64,000 bases of DNA from Hymenobacter amundsenii (GTDB lineage Bacteria > Bacteroidota > Bacteroidia > Cytophagales > Hymenobacteraceae): assembly GCF_002204745.1 (NCBI RefSeq), contig NZ_NIRR01000005.1, forward strand, positions 1 to 64,000. The letters are read 5' to 3'. Made by a program: the position numbers and the translations under genes. Below are positions 33,092 to 41,150 of this stretch, piece after piece (within the stretch, counting starts at the first letter, position 1; every line of letters begins with the position of its first letter). Under the pieces are notes generated by a model, which was not told where the DNA came from, ran no database searches, and saw nothing but the letters and a program-made list of their open reading frames with translations.

Positions 33092-33820
33092 TTATAGTTC
33101 GAAGCTGCCCAACTGTTTCTGGATGCCCAGCCTAGCCTTGAGGACCACCAAATCGGACGAGGCCTGACCGCTGCCGTCGGCGCCCAAGGCTTTATCGATT
33201 TCCTGATCCACAGACCTGCTTTCCTGGGCTATCTGGCCGTACGATTCGGCCAGGGCTTCTTCGGTGGCTACTTTTTCCTTCATGCGCTCCAGTAGCGTCA
33301 CGGTGCCCGAAGAGTCGAGTTGGGCCAGCTGCTGATTGATGGTTTTGGTGGCCGTGCTCACCGTGACGCGGGCCTTCAGGGTGCGCAACTCGTTATCCCA
33401 CTGCGAAATGGTTTGCTTGAGTTGCTGCACGTTCTGGTCGAGGCCGGCGGCCGAGGCTTCGAACTTCGTCTGATCCTGGGTGGCGCGGGTGGCCTGGGCT
33501 TCGTGCTGGGTTTTCCTAGTCAGCGCTTCGGTGGCCAGGCGGTCGGCTTCGGCGGGCTCCAGCTCCTCGCGCTGGGCTTTTTGCAGCAGCAGTACGGCCT
33601 TGTTCTCGTAGTCGAGGGCGCGGTTACGGTCCTGCTCGGCGTCGTTGCGGCTCCGGATGGCCAGGGCTTTCACCTCGGCCAGCGCGTGCAGAGCCTTGTC
33701 GAGGTCCGCGCGCAGGTCGCGCAGGCCCTGCTCGGTCATTTTGATGGGGTCTTCGAGCTGATTGACGGCTGAATGGGCTTCGGCCTGCCCGATTTTGAAA
33801 AGGCGGTTGAGAAAGTTCAT
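33092..33820 (-). CDS. pspA: PspA/IM30 family protein
   Basis: The 242-residue protein has the PspA/Vipp1 pattern: an amphipathic N-terminus NFLNRLFKIGQAEAHSAVNQLEDPIKMTEQGLRDLRADLDKA, and almost continuous coiled coil to about residue 215 (ALAEVKALAIRSRNDAEQDRNR, TRATQDQTKFEASAAGLDQNVQQL). PspA proteins form ESCRT-III-like rods on damaged membranes to limit proton leakage. The start ATG 33820 matches the usual amphipathic helix. It follows a YbjN-like gene and precedes the small membrane protein, in the same transcription unit as the flotillin and YqiJ-like genes. Confidence 0.93.
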   Translation of the reverse strand: MNFLNRLFKIGQAEAHSAVNQLEDPIKMTEQGLRDLRADLDKALHALAEVKALAIRSRNDAEQDRNRALDYENKAVLLLQKAQREELEPAEADRLATEALTRKTQHEAQATRATQDQTKFEASAAGLDQNVQQLKQTISQWDNELRTLKARVTVSTATKTINQQLAQLDSSGTVTLLERMKEKVATEEALAESYGQIAQESRSVDQEIDKALGADGSGQASSDLVVLKARLGIQKQLGSFEL

Positions 33821-33870
33821 AGCAATGGGGATTGGTAAGGAGATTTGGATGCTTGAGACGACGTGCTCAG

Positions 33871-34281
33871 TTAGTCACCAGAACTCAAGTGAGAAAACTC
33901 AATCAACTCGTCGCCAAACTCGCTGAGTAGCAAGGCCAGGGAATTGAGCACGGTTTCCAGGGCGGAGCGGTCGAGGAAATCCAGTTGTAGCGTGTCGCGG
34001 TAAATCACTTTGAGGCCGGATTCGTCGAGCACGAACGCGCCGTGGATGATGTCGCGGTTTTTCTGAAGCAGGCGCTGGTAGATGTCGCAGTTGGGGGCGG
34101 GCAGCTCCAGCAGGTACTGCTCCATAATCAGGAGCGGTTCGCCGCAGCCCAGCACCAGATGGTCGATGCCCAGTTCCGGACGGCTTACTACCAGCAGGTT
34201 GCTGGCCTCGTGCTCGTGGTGAATCTCGTAGCCTAGCTCCAGCAGATAAGTCCGGATGGTGGTAAAGTAGGAGTTGGTCAT
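33871..34281 (-). CDS. YbjN-like/Tir-chaperone-like small acidic protein
   Basis: Starting at ATG 34281 the 136-residue protein (MTNSYFTTIRTYLLELGYE...) has the mixed alpha/beta pattern of YbjN and secretion-chaperone-like folds: an N-terminal helix, a strand pair SNLLVVSRPELGIDHLVLGCGEPLLIMEQYLLEL, a helix YQRLLQKNRDIIHGAFVLDESGLKVIYRDTL, and a final helix RSALETVLNSLALLLSEFGDELIEF. Related genes (YjfI/DUF2170) lie in E. coli beside a PspA-like gene, which matches the layout here. It is the first gene of the module and is divergent from the XRE regulator. An in-frame start at 34332 adds 17 residues and is less likely. Confidence 0.65.
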   Translation of the reverse strand: MTNSYFTTIRTYLLELGYEIHHEHEASNLLVVSRPELGIDHLVLGCGEPLLIMEQYLLELPAPNCDIYQRLLQKNRDIIHGAFVLDESGLKVIYRDTLQLDFLDRSALETVLNSLALLLSEFGDELIEFSHLSSGD

Positions 34282-34413
34282 CTGCTGAAAAAATAGGGAT
34301 GTGGAAGGAGTCGTTAGCGGAAGGAGGAGCACAGTAGGGTGGGGTTGCTCAAAAAAAGAGCCCCGGTAGCCGGGTGGTTGGAACTAATGTGGTAGATTTA
34401 CGATGCAAGTGTA

Positions 34414-34444
34414 CTCAAAGTTTGAGATATGCTCAAGCTTTGAG
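34414..34444. promoter_or_regulatory. Pair of palindromic operators upstream of the XRE regulator
   Basis: Two 13-bp palindromes lie 18 bp apart centre to centre: CTCAAAGTTTGAG (34414-34426, perfect) and CTCAAGCTTTGAG (34432-34444, one mismatch between arms). They are in the divergent region between the YbjN-like gene (start 34281) and the XRE gene (start 34463), about 20 and 40 bp before the latter. Dimeric HTH repressors bind such sites side by side, so they are likely autoregulatory operators and could also govern the membrane module. Confidence 0.7.
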
Positions 34445-34462
34445 CGAAAAATATTTTGCCTC

Positions 34463-35245
34463 ATGTCGCACGTAGGAAAAAACATTCGGAAGATTAGAAC
34501 CGTCAAAAAGCTCAGTCAGGCTGCTTTTGCCGAATTATTTGGCCTCGCCCGGCCCAGCGTGGGGGCTTACGAGGAGGGCCGGTCGGAACCCAAAATGGAG
34601 ACGCTGATCCAGATTGCTCAGCATTTTGGCTTGTCTGTAGACTTGCTACTAACAAAAGAGCTGACGGTAAACGAGCTGTACCACTTCGATATCTTCCGCC
34701 AGGAGGGTACTGCCACGGCGTTGCCCTTGGCCACCGCCGAAGCCGACCGCCACACCAACACCACGCCCTTCGTGCCCGCTGACCGGCTGCTCGAATACAT
34801 CGTGCAGCACCACGACACCGGCTTTATCGATTCGCTGCCCCCGCTCACGTTTCCGCACCAGCTCGGCCCCGCCACGCGGGCCTTCGAAATCGTGGGGGCC
34901 GAAATGCAGCACCAGCAGCAGGGCCTGCGCCACCAGGACGTAGTGCTGTGCTGCCGCGTCGATAAGGCGACGGCCACCCTGCGTCCCGGCCGCATCTACG
35001 CCTTCGTGACCCAAAACAGCCTGTTGGTGCGCCGTCTTTCCGAGCGCCTGCCCGCCGGCCTGCTCAAGCTCCGCGCCGATAACCCCGACTATGGGGCCCA
35101 GGAATTCGCCTTCGATCAGGCACTGGAGGTTTGGGAAGTAAAGGCCGTTTTCACTACTCACCTGCGCCCGCCCTCCCGCATCGAAGACCGCGTGACCCGC
35201 CTGGAACGGCAGGTAGAGGAGCTCCTGGCCCGCCTCGACGGGTAG
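34463..35245 (+). CDS. XRE-family transcriptional regulator with S24-like C-terminus
   Basis: From ATG 34463 the protein is 260 residues. The HTH_3 domain is at about residues 7-60 (NIRKIRTVKKLSQAAFAELFGLARPSVGAYEEGRSEPKMETLIQIAQHFGLSVD). The C-terminal half (SLPPLTFPHQLGPATRAFEIVGAEMQHQQQGLRHQDVVLCCRV, RPGRIYAFVTQNSLLVRRL) has the beta-rich outline of the S24/LexA-type dimerisation domain, and no clear Ser/Lys catalytic pair is visible, so it probably does not cleave itself. A coiled-coil tail (RIEDRVTRLERQVEELLARL) supports dimerisation. It is divergent from the PspA-flotillin module and faces two 13-bp palindromes, suggesting control of that module and of itself. Confidence 0.88.
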   Translation: MSHVGKNIRKIRTVKKLSQAAFAELFGLARPSVGAYEEGRSEPKMETLIQIAQHFGLSVDLLLTKELTVNELYHFDIFRQEGTATALPLATAEADRHTNTTPFVPADRLLEYIVQHHDTGFIDSLPPLTFPHQLGPATRAFEIVGAEMQHQQQGLRHQDVVLCCRVDKATATLRPGRIYAFVTQNSLLVRRLSERLPAGLLKLRADNPDYGAQEFAFDQALEVWEVKAVFTTHLRPPSRIEDRVTRLERQVEELLARLDG

Positions 35246-35324
35246 GCAGGTCGCCATTCCTGTGCTTGGCTCGGAATGACGGCTTGGTTTGCTAGCTGTC
35301 TGCCAACCTTCTCTACCCCTCGCC

Positions 35325-35358
35325 CACAAAAAAAACGCGGAGCCGAAGCGCCGCGTTT
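35325..35358 (-). terminator. Intrinsic terminator for the small secreted-protein gene
   Basis: The minus strand shows a stem AAACGCGG/CCGCGTTT (35351-35358 with 35333-35340) followed directly by a run of T (the A run at about 35328-35335). It lies 30 bp past the stop of the gene at 35388, and also ends the plus-strand XRE region. Confidence 0.8.
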
Positions 35359-35387
35359 AATAAGTACACCCGGAAGAAAATCCGCCG

Positions 35388-35537
35388 TTAGCCTCTGGTA
35401 ATGGTAACGGTCCGAAGGAGAGCCGAAACATCATCAGAGAGGGAAGACTGCTGCACGGGGCGGGGCCGGTTGGCGGCACCTAGCGCGAGTAATAACAGCA
35501 GAGCAATAAAGCGGAACAGAGTAGAAAAACGCTGCAT
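35388..35537 (-). CDS. Very small secreted or membrane protein (49 aa)
   Basis: From ATG 35537: MQRFSTLFRFIALLLLLALG, then AANRPRPVQQSSLSDDVSAL, LRTVTITRG. The first half is a signal peptide or single membrane helix ending near ALGAA; the rest is short and polar. A strong terminator follows, which supports expression. No family is recognised. An in-frame ATG at 35594 would add 19 residues before the signal and is unlikely. Confidence 0.6.
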   Translation of the reverse strand: MQRFSTLFRFIALLLLLALGAANRPRPVQQSSLSDDVSALLRTVTITRG

Positions 35538-36086
35538 AAAAAAAGAAAGCCTGGTCAATAAATTGCCCACCACCTGGGGGCAACGCCGATACATACGGCA
35601 AAGGTAAACCTTGGTCTGTTGTCGGAAGATTATTATTATATGAACACGCGTTTATGGGTCATGAAGCCCGAAAACAGGGCGATATTTCTTCGTCCGGGTA
35701 GGGTGGGGTGAAGTTAGGGCCTCACCGTACACCATTTGCTTCCCTCTTTTTAAGGCTCACGCGCCCTCTTCCTCGGTCGCACTGGGCCCTGCACCACAAC
35801 GGCAGCATGGGCATCGGCAACGGCACCCACGCCGGCACGACCACCATAGCCACCGACACCCCCTAAAAGGCCGAGAATATAAACCGGATTCTGACTACCG
35901 ACCACGGTACAAATGCGTTTCGCCACGCCGACGCGCAACATGAACTTACGCCCGAAGTGGGCCGGGAGCGGGGCCTGTAAATTCTGGAAAGAATTGAGCC
36001 ATTTGCTACCATTCAGGGCTGATGATTTATGAGTAGTATTGGCCCTCAGTGAGCACCCATCGCGCCAGCCATTCCAGTTATAAACT
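35538..36086. other. Gene-free interval (549 bp)
   Basis: No gene is supported. A plus-strand stretch near 35780-35865 reads HWALHHNGSMGIGNGTHAGT and then a stop at about 35865, faintly like the N-G-x-M-G-I-G repeat of phage-tail-type proteins, but it is too short to call. The AT content is a little higher around 35620-35700. Confidence 0.35.
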
Positions 36087-37169
36087 ATGCGTCTACTTCA
36101 TACTTTGAGCGTATTCATCGGTCTGCTGGGCGCAGCCATAAGCCCGGCCTATGCCCAGCAGCCCCTGGAAGTGGTGATTGTGGCCGCTTCCCACTACAAC
36201 GACAGCCCTGCGGCCACCTATCAGCCCATCATCGGGAAGCTCCGGGCCTATAAGCCCGATATGGTGTTTGGCGAGTACCTCACGGCCCCCGATGCCCAGG
36301 CGCTGCCCGCCACCAGCCCGTACCAACTGGCCCAGCAGCGCCGCCTAAGCTACCTGCGCCGGCGCGCATTAACCACCGCCCCCCTGACCAGCCGAGCCGC
36401 TGTAGCCGCCACCCGGCAGCTGCGCCGCCAGCCCCAGCTCGCCCGCCTGCGCATCGATCTGGCCCGCTACTACATCTTCACCAACGACCGGGGCAACGCC
36501 GAGTATCAGCTGTATCTGCTGGAAGAACCGCTGAAAAAGAACCTGACTGCCGCCGACCAGCTCTATTACACCCAAGCCCTGGGGCCAGTCGATTCGCTGC
36601 GTAAAATCCGGCTGGTGCGGCCTCTGAGCGAATACCACAAAGTCATCTTCCCTCTACTCACGGAGTTGGGCCAGGCCCAACTCTACGGCATGGATTGCCA
36701 GCGGTATGAGGAGCCCTGGGGCCAGGCGTACTCCCAGGCGGCCACCCAGAACAACGCACTGAAAGCGGGTTTTCAAACCGATTCCTCCACCGCCCAGGCC
36801 CAGACCTACCGGCGGATGGCTGCCTCCCGCAAGGCCTACTTTGCCCACCTCAACCAGGCTGAAACCGACGTGGATGCATACCTGCTGCTCAATGCCCCCG
36901 CCTACGAAAAGCTCGACAAGGCCCTCAACTTCTTTGGTGGCGACGAGCTGTATGGTGCGCCGGGCTTCCCCACCGAAGCCGTGCAGGAAATGCGCCGGCA
37001 GTGGGTGCTGCGCAACCAGGGCATGTGCGACAACGTGGTGCGCCAAGCCCGGCAACAGGGTGCCCGGCGCGTACTGGTAGCCGTGGGTGCCTCGCACGGG
37101 CAGCAGATGCGCCTGCTGCTGCAGCAGATGCCCAACGTGCGCGTGCGTACCTTCAACGAACTGCCCTAA
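36087..37169 (+). CDS. DUF5694 family exported protein
   Basis: The 360-residue protein has a signal peptide (MRLLHTLSVFIGLLGAAISPAYA) and the family opening VVIVAASHYNDSPAATYQPIIGKLRAYKPDMVFGEYL, in which GEY and the following acidic residues are conserved. It ends ARRVLVAVGASHGQQMRLLLQQMP, a paired GASH motif at the C-terminus. DUF5694 is related to TraB-like proteins and its activity is unknown; the H-Y and GASH histidines could bind a metal. It is a single gene. Confidence 0.85.
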   Translation: MRLLHTLSVFIGLLGAAISPAYAQQPLEVVIVAASHYNDSPAATYQPIIGKLRAYKPDMVFGEYLTAPDAQALPATSPYQLAQQRRLSYLRRRALTTAPLTSRAAVAATRQLRRQPQLARLRIDLARYYIFTNDRGNAEYQLYLLEEPLKKNLTAADQLYYTQALGPVDSLRKIRLVRPLSEYHKVIFPLLTELGQAQLYGMDCQRYEEPWGQAYSQAATQNNALKAGFQTDSSTAQAQTYRRMAASRKAYFAHLNQAETDVDAYLLLNAPAYEKLDKALNFFGGDELYGAPGFPTEAVQEMRRQWVLRNQGMCDNVVRQARQQGARRVLVAVGASHGQQMRLLLQQMPNVRVRTFNELP

Positions 37170-37459
37170 AGGGGCAGCCCATTGTGGTTTACTAATAGTT
37201 CTAACACTCCAAACCCATACTGCTACACCGGGCCGCCGCAGTGCCAGCAGAACGCGGTATCGGGGCGGTGGGCGGCGGATTGGCAGCGGGGTCAGGGGGC
37301 CTGCTTGCAGGCGGGCGGGGGCAAATGCTACGTTTTGACCTAGTGACGCGACATTCGGACCGATACGATGCCGGTGGGCCAGACGATGATGGCGGCAAAA
37401 TGCAACCGGTAGCCAGATACCCCGCTCGTGCCGTTCTCAAGCGGCAGCTTACCTTGCCG

Positions 37460-37852
37460 ATGATGTTCGCCAACCTTCAGAAACGCGCCCGGGCCCTCAA
37501 AACCGAACTGGTGGCCCTCTACTATGCCGCCCGCGACCCGCGCACACCCTGGTACGCCCGCCTGGTAATGCTGGCAACGCTGGCCTACGCCGCCAGCCCC
37601 ATCGACCTGATTCCCGATTTTATCCCCGTCTTGGGCTACCTCGACGACCTGATTCTGGTGCCGGCGGGCATCGCACTCAGCATTCGGCTGGTGCCAGCCG
37701 AGGTGATGCGTGAAGCCCGGCAGCGGGCGGCCACTACGCCGGTTTCCCGGCGCGCCAACTGGCTGGTAGGCGGGCTGGTATTGGTGCTCTGGCTACTGGC
37801 CCTGGCTTGGATGGGCCGGCTTGGGTGGGCATGGTGGCAGTCACGGCCGTAG
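37460..37852 (+). CDS. YkvA/DUF1232 membrane protein
   Basis: From ATG 37460 the product is 130 residues. The DUF1232 core is PWYARLVMLATLAYAASPIDLIPDFIPVLGYLDDLILVPAGIALSIRLVP; the SPIDLIPD-x(4)-GYLDD segment is the family signature. A second membrane helix (WLVGGLVLVLWLLALAWMGRL) closes the protein. The function of YkvA proteins is unknown. The frame is open upstream to 37241, but that part has no homology features and would precede the usual start; 37463 is an alternative ATG one codon later. Confidence 0.85.
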   Translation: MMFANLQKRARALKTELVALYYAARDPRTPWYARLVMLATLAYAASPIDLIPDFIPVLGYLDDLILVPAGIALSIRLVPAEVMREARQRAATTPVSRRANWLVGGLVLVLWLLALAWMGRLGWAWWQSRP

Positions 37853-37902
37853 CCAAAAGCCCGGCCATTGCTTACGCATGCCGGCCACGCTTTCTGGCCT
37901 GC

Positions 37903-38832
37903 CTACTGGCGCTTCGCCAATACATCCTCCACCGGCGTCCAGCTGATATCGGGGTAGCGGGCGTTGTCGAGGGGCTCGGGGAGCTTGGCCTGGCCGCTGA
38001 GCATATTGTGCAGGTACTGCATGCCCTGCCAGGGCGGAAAGGCCTCGTTGGGGGCCGGCACGAGCGTTTTGGTGACTTTGATGAGCGTACTGAGCAACCC
38101 CAGGCTGCCCACCCGCAACAGGCCGAAGCGCCGGCCCGTGGCGGCGGTAGCGGCCCCGGCCAACTCCCGGATGCTGGCCACTTGGCCAGCCACGTGCAAG
38201 TAGCGGGGCGTGGTGGCATCGAGGGCAGCTGCGGCCGTGAAATCGGCCGTGTTCACCATTGTCGTGAAGTCCAGGGGCTGGTCGGCGTCGCCCCAGTATA
38301 GCACCCGGCCAATGCCGGGCTGAATCAGCGGGGCCTGGCCGGTGAGCAAATCCGTGAACATACCGTTGAGCACGGAAGTAGCCTGAATGGGGGCTTTGTC
38401 AAGATGGCGCTGAAACTCCCGGCGCAGATCGAAGTTGCGGTTGCTGCCCTCGGGCAAGCGGGTGAAATCAGCGGAGAAGTCAGATGGGATAAAGCGCGGC
38501 ACTCCCGCCGCCACGGCCGCTTCGAGCAGCCGCCGCTGGGTATCCACGATAATATCGCGCAGCCCGTTCAGGGCCGATACTACGCAACTGGCACCTTGGC
38601 AGGCCTGCGTAAGGTCATCTACGCTCTCATAATCCACGGCCAGCACTTCCGCACCCTGGAGGCGCAACGATTCGGCTTCCGCGCCGGTGCTGCTCTGGGG
38701 CCGCACCAACGCCCGCACAGTGGCCCCGCGCCGGCGCAGGTGGTAGGCAATGAGCAGGCCTAGCGCCCCGGTAGAGCCGGCCAGTACAATCAGTGGGGTA
38801 TCGGAAACGGAAGCGGTAGTAGGCTTTGGCAT
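37903..38832 (-). CDS. NmrA-like NAD(P)-binding oxidoreductase
   Basis: From ATG 38832 the protein is 309 residues with the Rossmann motif LIVLAGSTGALGLLIAYHLRRRGATVRALVRP near the start, then VLAVDYESVDDLTQACQGASCVVSAL and FIPSDFSADFTRLPEG...FDLRREFQRHLDKAPIQATSVLNGMF. This is the pattern of atypical SDRs of the NmrA/isoflavone-reductase group, which act as NADPH sensors or reductases of aromatic substrates. The substrate is unknown. The open frame extends 32 codons upstream to 38928 without family-like residues. Confidence 0.85.
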   Translation of the reverse strand: MPKPTTASVSDTPLIVLAGSTGALGLLIAYHLRRRGATVRALVRPQSSTGAEAESLRLQGAEVLAVDYESVDDLTQACQGASCVVSALNGLRDIIVDTQRRLLEAAVAAGVPRFIPSDFSADFTRLPEGSNRNFDLRREFQRHLDKAPIQATSVLNGMFTDLLTGQAPLIQPGIGRVLYWGDADQPLDFTTMVNTADFTAAAALDATTPRYLHVAGQVASIRELAGAATAATGRRFGLLRVGSLGLLSTLIKVTKTLVPAPNEAFPPWQGMQYLHNMLSGQAKLPEPLDNARYPDISWTPVEDVLAKRQ

Positions 38833-39065
38833 AAGCAGGAATGAGAGGCGAACAGAAGAAACAGCGGCCGCAGAAGCGCCAATGTTCCCGCTATTCAACG
38901 TCCAGCGGGCAAACCGGTTGTGTTGCACGGGCCTCCTGACCCATAAATCAAGGGTGGCGCCCCAGCGCTTGCATTAGGCTTTCAGAAAGAGTAACTTGTT
39001 GAAAGCCAGTTCGCCCTGTCCAGATTGGCGCGTTGGACTCATCCTGCTTTTAGTCGTCTGTCGCC

Positions 39066-39494
39066 ATGTATCATATCATTTACCACAGCGTTGCCGTTGG
39101 GCAGCCCACGACCGATGACCTGCGCTTCCTGCTCCGGCAATCGAGGCGCAACAATGCGGGGCTGGGTATTACGGGGCTGCTGCTTTACGGCAATGGCCGC
39201 TACCTACAAGTGTTGGAAGGCTTGCAAATGCCTCTGGAACACCTGTTTAGTGTAATCAAGCAGGATTGCCGCCACAGCCGGGTAGCGGCCTTGTCGGCCG
39301 GGCCCATCCAAAAGCGGGTTTTTGCTACCTGGTCGATGGGCTTCCAAAAACTATCGGATGAAAATTTTGTCCGGCTCACTGGCTACGTAAGTCCGTGCCG
39401 CTTCCGATTCCTGGAAGCGCACCCGCCCGAAATGGACGAGGGCCTGCGGATTCTGCTTGGGTCATTCGTGAACAATGAGGGGCTGCCGATATAA
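39066..39494 (+). CDS. BLUF-domain blue-light photoreceptor (1)
   Basis: The 142-residue protein is a short stand-alone BLUF: Tyr6 (MYHIIYHS), Asn30 (NNAGLGITG), Gln48 (RYLQVLEG), and the late Trp-Ser-Met block (FATWSMGF). These are the flavin-contacting Tyr-Gln pair and the Asn needed for the photocycle, so it should be photoactive. No effector domain is attached; the remaining 45 or so residues are probably capping helices. It is one of three BLUF genes within 7.4 kb, and no partner gene is adjacent. Confidence 0.93.
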   Translation: MYHIIYHSVAVGQPTTDDLRFLLRQSRRNNAGLGITGLLLYGNGRYLQVLEGLQMPLEHLFSVIKQDCRHSRVAALSAGPIQKRVFATWSMGFQKLSDENFVRLTGYVSPCRFRFLEAHPPEMDEGLRILLGSFVNNEGLPI

Positions 39495-39813
39495 TAGCTT
39501 GATTTTTAAAAATATAAACGCGGTGTCCGTTCGATTACCTAATTCAGCGCAACCGCTGTTCCCGCTCTGTAAACAGGTTAAACGGCTGCTACGAAGCCGT
39601 TGGCCGGGAAGCGGGACGCTGATTGCTGATGATAGTTGCAGCCGAGTTTACCTGCCTTGGCAATCCCACGGCGCGATGTCAAAATAAAGTCTATCTTTAC
39701 AGCGTTAAAAGGCAAATCGCCAACGAGTCGCTAGCTTAATTCAGTGTGTTTGAATTAACGTTATAGTCCCGCTGCTGCTTGCTTCATCATCCATCACCCT
39801 CCTAAAAAGCATC
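39495..39813. other. Long leader region of the cold-shock gene (319 bp)
   Basis: No protein gene is supported. Near 39692-39699 lies TATCTTTA, one mismatch from the TANNTTTG promoter element, but without a convincing TTG at the right distance. Cold-shock genes often have long structured 5' leaders, so part of this interval may be transcribed leader. Confidence 0.4.
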
Positions 39814-40005
39814 ATGCAGACGGGAACCGTAAAATTTTTCAATGAGACCAAAGGGTTTGGTTTCATCAACAACGCCGAAACCGGCGAAGACATCTTCGTA
39901 CACGTAACCGGCCTCATTGACGAAATCCGCGACAATGATAAGGTAGAATTCGAAGTAGAGCAGGGTCGTAAGGGCCTGAACGCCGTTAAAGTGCGTCGCG
40001 CTTAG
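39814..40005 (+). CDS. cspA: Cold-shock domain protein (CspA family)
   Basis: The 63-residue protein is a single cold-shock OB-fold with both nucleic-acid-binding motifs: RNP1 KGFGFI and RNP2 DIFVHV. It ends GLNAVKVRRA, like other Bacteroidota CSPs. It binds single-stranded RNA/DNA and melts secondary structure. It is monocistronic, with a strong terminator 24 bp past the stop. Confidence 0.97.
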   Translation: MQTGTVKFFNETKGFGFINNAETGEDIFVHVTGLIDEIRDNDKVEFEVEQGRKGLNAVKVRRA

Positions 40006-40028
40006 CCTAACCTACTTTTTGTAGTTGC

Positions 40029-40063
40029 AAAAAGCACGCTCCACCTAGGGGCGTGCTTTTTTT
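40029..40063 (+). terminator. Intrinsic terminator of the cold-shock gene
   Basis: An 11-bp perfect stem AAAAAGCACGC (40029-40039) and GCGTGCTTTTT (40051-40061) with an 11-base loop and a T run. Confidence 0.92.
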
Positions 40064-40124
40064 GTGCGCTATAGCGGGCGGTAGCGGGCCGGATTTGTGG
40101 GGTAGTTTCCCGTAGTTTAGCCCC

Positions 40125-41072
40125 ATGAAGCAAGCCGCCTCCACCGTCTTTGTCGTCCGCCCCGCCCGCTTTGGCTTTAATGCCGAAACGGCCCTGTCCA
40201 ACCACTTCCAGCAGGCCCCCGCCGATCTGAGCGCCGCCGCCGCTGAAGCCCGCGCCGTGGCCGAGTTCGATGCCCTGGTGGAAACGCTGCGCGGACGAGG
40301 CGTGCAGGTGCGCGTGTTCGATGATACACCCGCGCCCGCCAAGCCCGATGCCGTGTTCCCCAACAACTGGCTTTCGTTGCACGCCGATGGGCACGCCGTG
40401 CTCTACCCCCTGTGCGCCCCCAGCCGCCGCCCCGAGCGCCGGCCCGATATTGTGGCGGCCCTGGGCCAGGAATTTCGGATAACGGAAGTACTGGACTGGT
40501 CGGGCGCGGAGGCGGAAGGCCGGTTTTTGGAGGGCACGGGCAGCATCATCTTCGACCACGAGCACCGCCGCGCTTACGCCGGCCGCTCGGCCCGCACCGA
40601 GCCGGCCCTGCTGGCCGATATCTGTGCCCGGCTGGGTTATCAGCCGGTACTGTTTCGCTCCGTTGATGCGCGGGGACAGGAAATTTACCACACCAACGTG
40701 ATGCTCAGCATCGGGCCCGGCTTTGCGGTGGCCTGCCTGGAAAGCATTGCCGATGCAGCCGAGCGCCGGGCCGTGGAGGACTCGCTCCGCGAAACAGGCC
40801 ACGAAATCGTGCCTATTTCGCTGGTCCAGGTGGCTTGCTTTGCCGGCAACATGTTGGCCCTGCAGCCCGCCGGCGGCCCCGTGCTGCTGGCCATGTCGCA
40901 GAGGGCCCACGACTCGCTCACGGCCCGGCAGCGGCAACAGCTAAGCCGCCACGCCGAGTTGCTGCCACTGCCCATCCCTACCATCGAAACCCTGGGCGGC
41001 GGCAGCGTCCGGTGCATGCTGGCCGAGGTGTTCCTGCCCGAATTGTTGGGCGTAGCCACGGGGCAAATTTAG
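40125..41072 (+). CDS. ctlX: Citrulline-utilisation hydrolase CtlX (amidinotransferase superfamily)
   Basis: The 315-residue protein is a guanidino-group-modifying enzyme: FPNNWLSLHADG near residue 80, GTGSIIFDHEHRRAYAGRS, catalytic His189 (IYHTNVMLSIG) and nucleophile Cys297 (GGGSVRCMLAEVF). The sequence fits the CtlX family used in citrulline or arginine breakdown in Bacteroidota better than dimethylarginine hydrolase. The next gene, an SPL-type radical SAM protein, begins 78 bp downstream on the same strand but is biochemically unrelated. Confidence 0.88.
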   Translation: MKQAASTVFVVRPARFGFNAETALSNHFQQAPADLSAAAAEARAVAEFDALVETLRGRGVQVRVFDDTPAPAKPDAVFPNNWLSLHADGHAVLYPLCAPSRRPERRPDIVAALGQEFRITEVLDWSGAEAEGRFLEGTGSIIFDHEHRRAYAGRSARTEPALLADICARLGYQPVLFRSVDARGQEIYHTNVMLSIGPGFAVACLESIADAAERRAVEDSLRETGHEIVPISLVQVACFAGNMLALQPAGGPVLLAMSQRAHDSLTARQRQQLSRHAELLPLPIPTIETLGGGSVRCMLAEVFLPELLGVATGQI

Positions 41073-41150
41073 GACAGTTGCCAGGTCGAAATCTTTGCCA
41101 AAAAAGCCATTTAACGGAGTTTTTAAGGTTCGAAAAGCGTTATCAACCCA

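Noticed and set aside
35750..35941. Minus-strand 63-codon frame with Gly/Val-rich sequence
   Set aside because: Low-complexity content opposite a stretch that itself only resembles part of a repeat protein.
39475..39687. Plus-strand 70-codon frame in the cold-shock leader
   Set aside because: It begins inside the end of BLUF gene 1 and has no conserved features.
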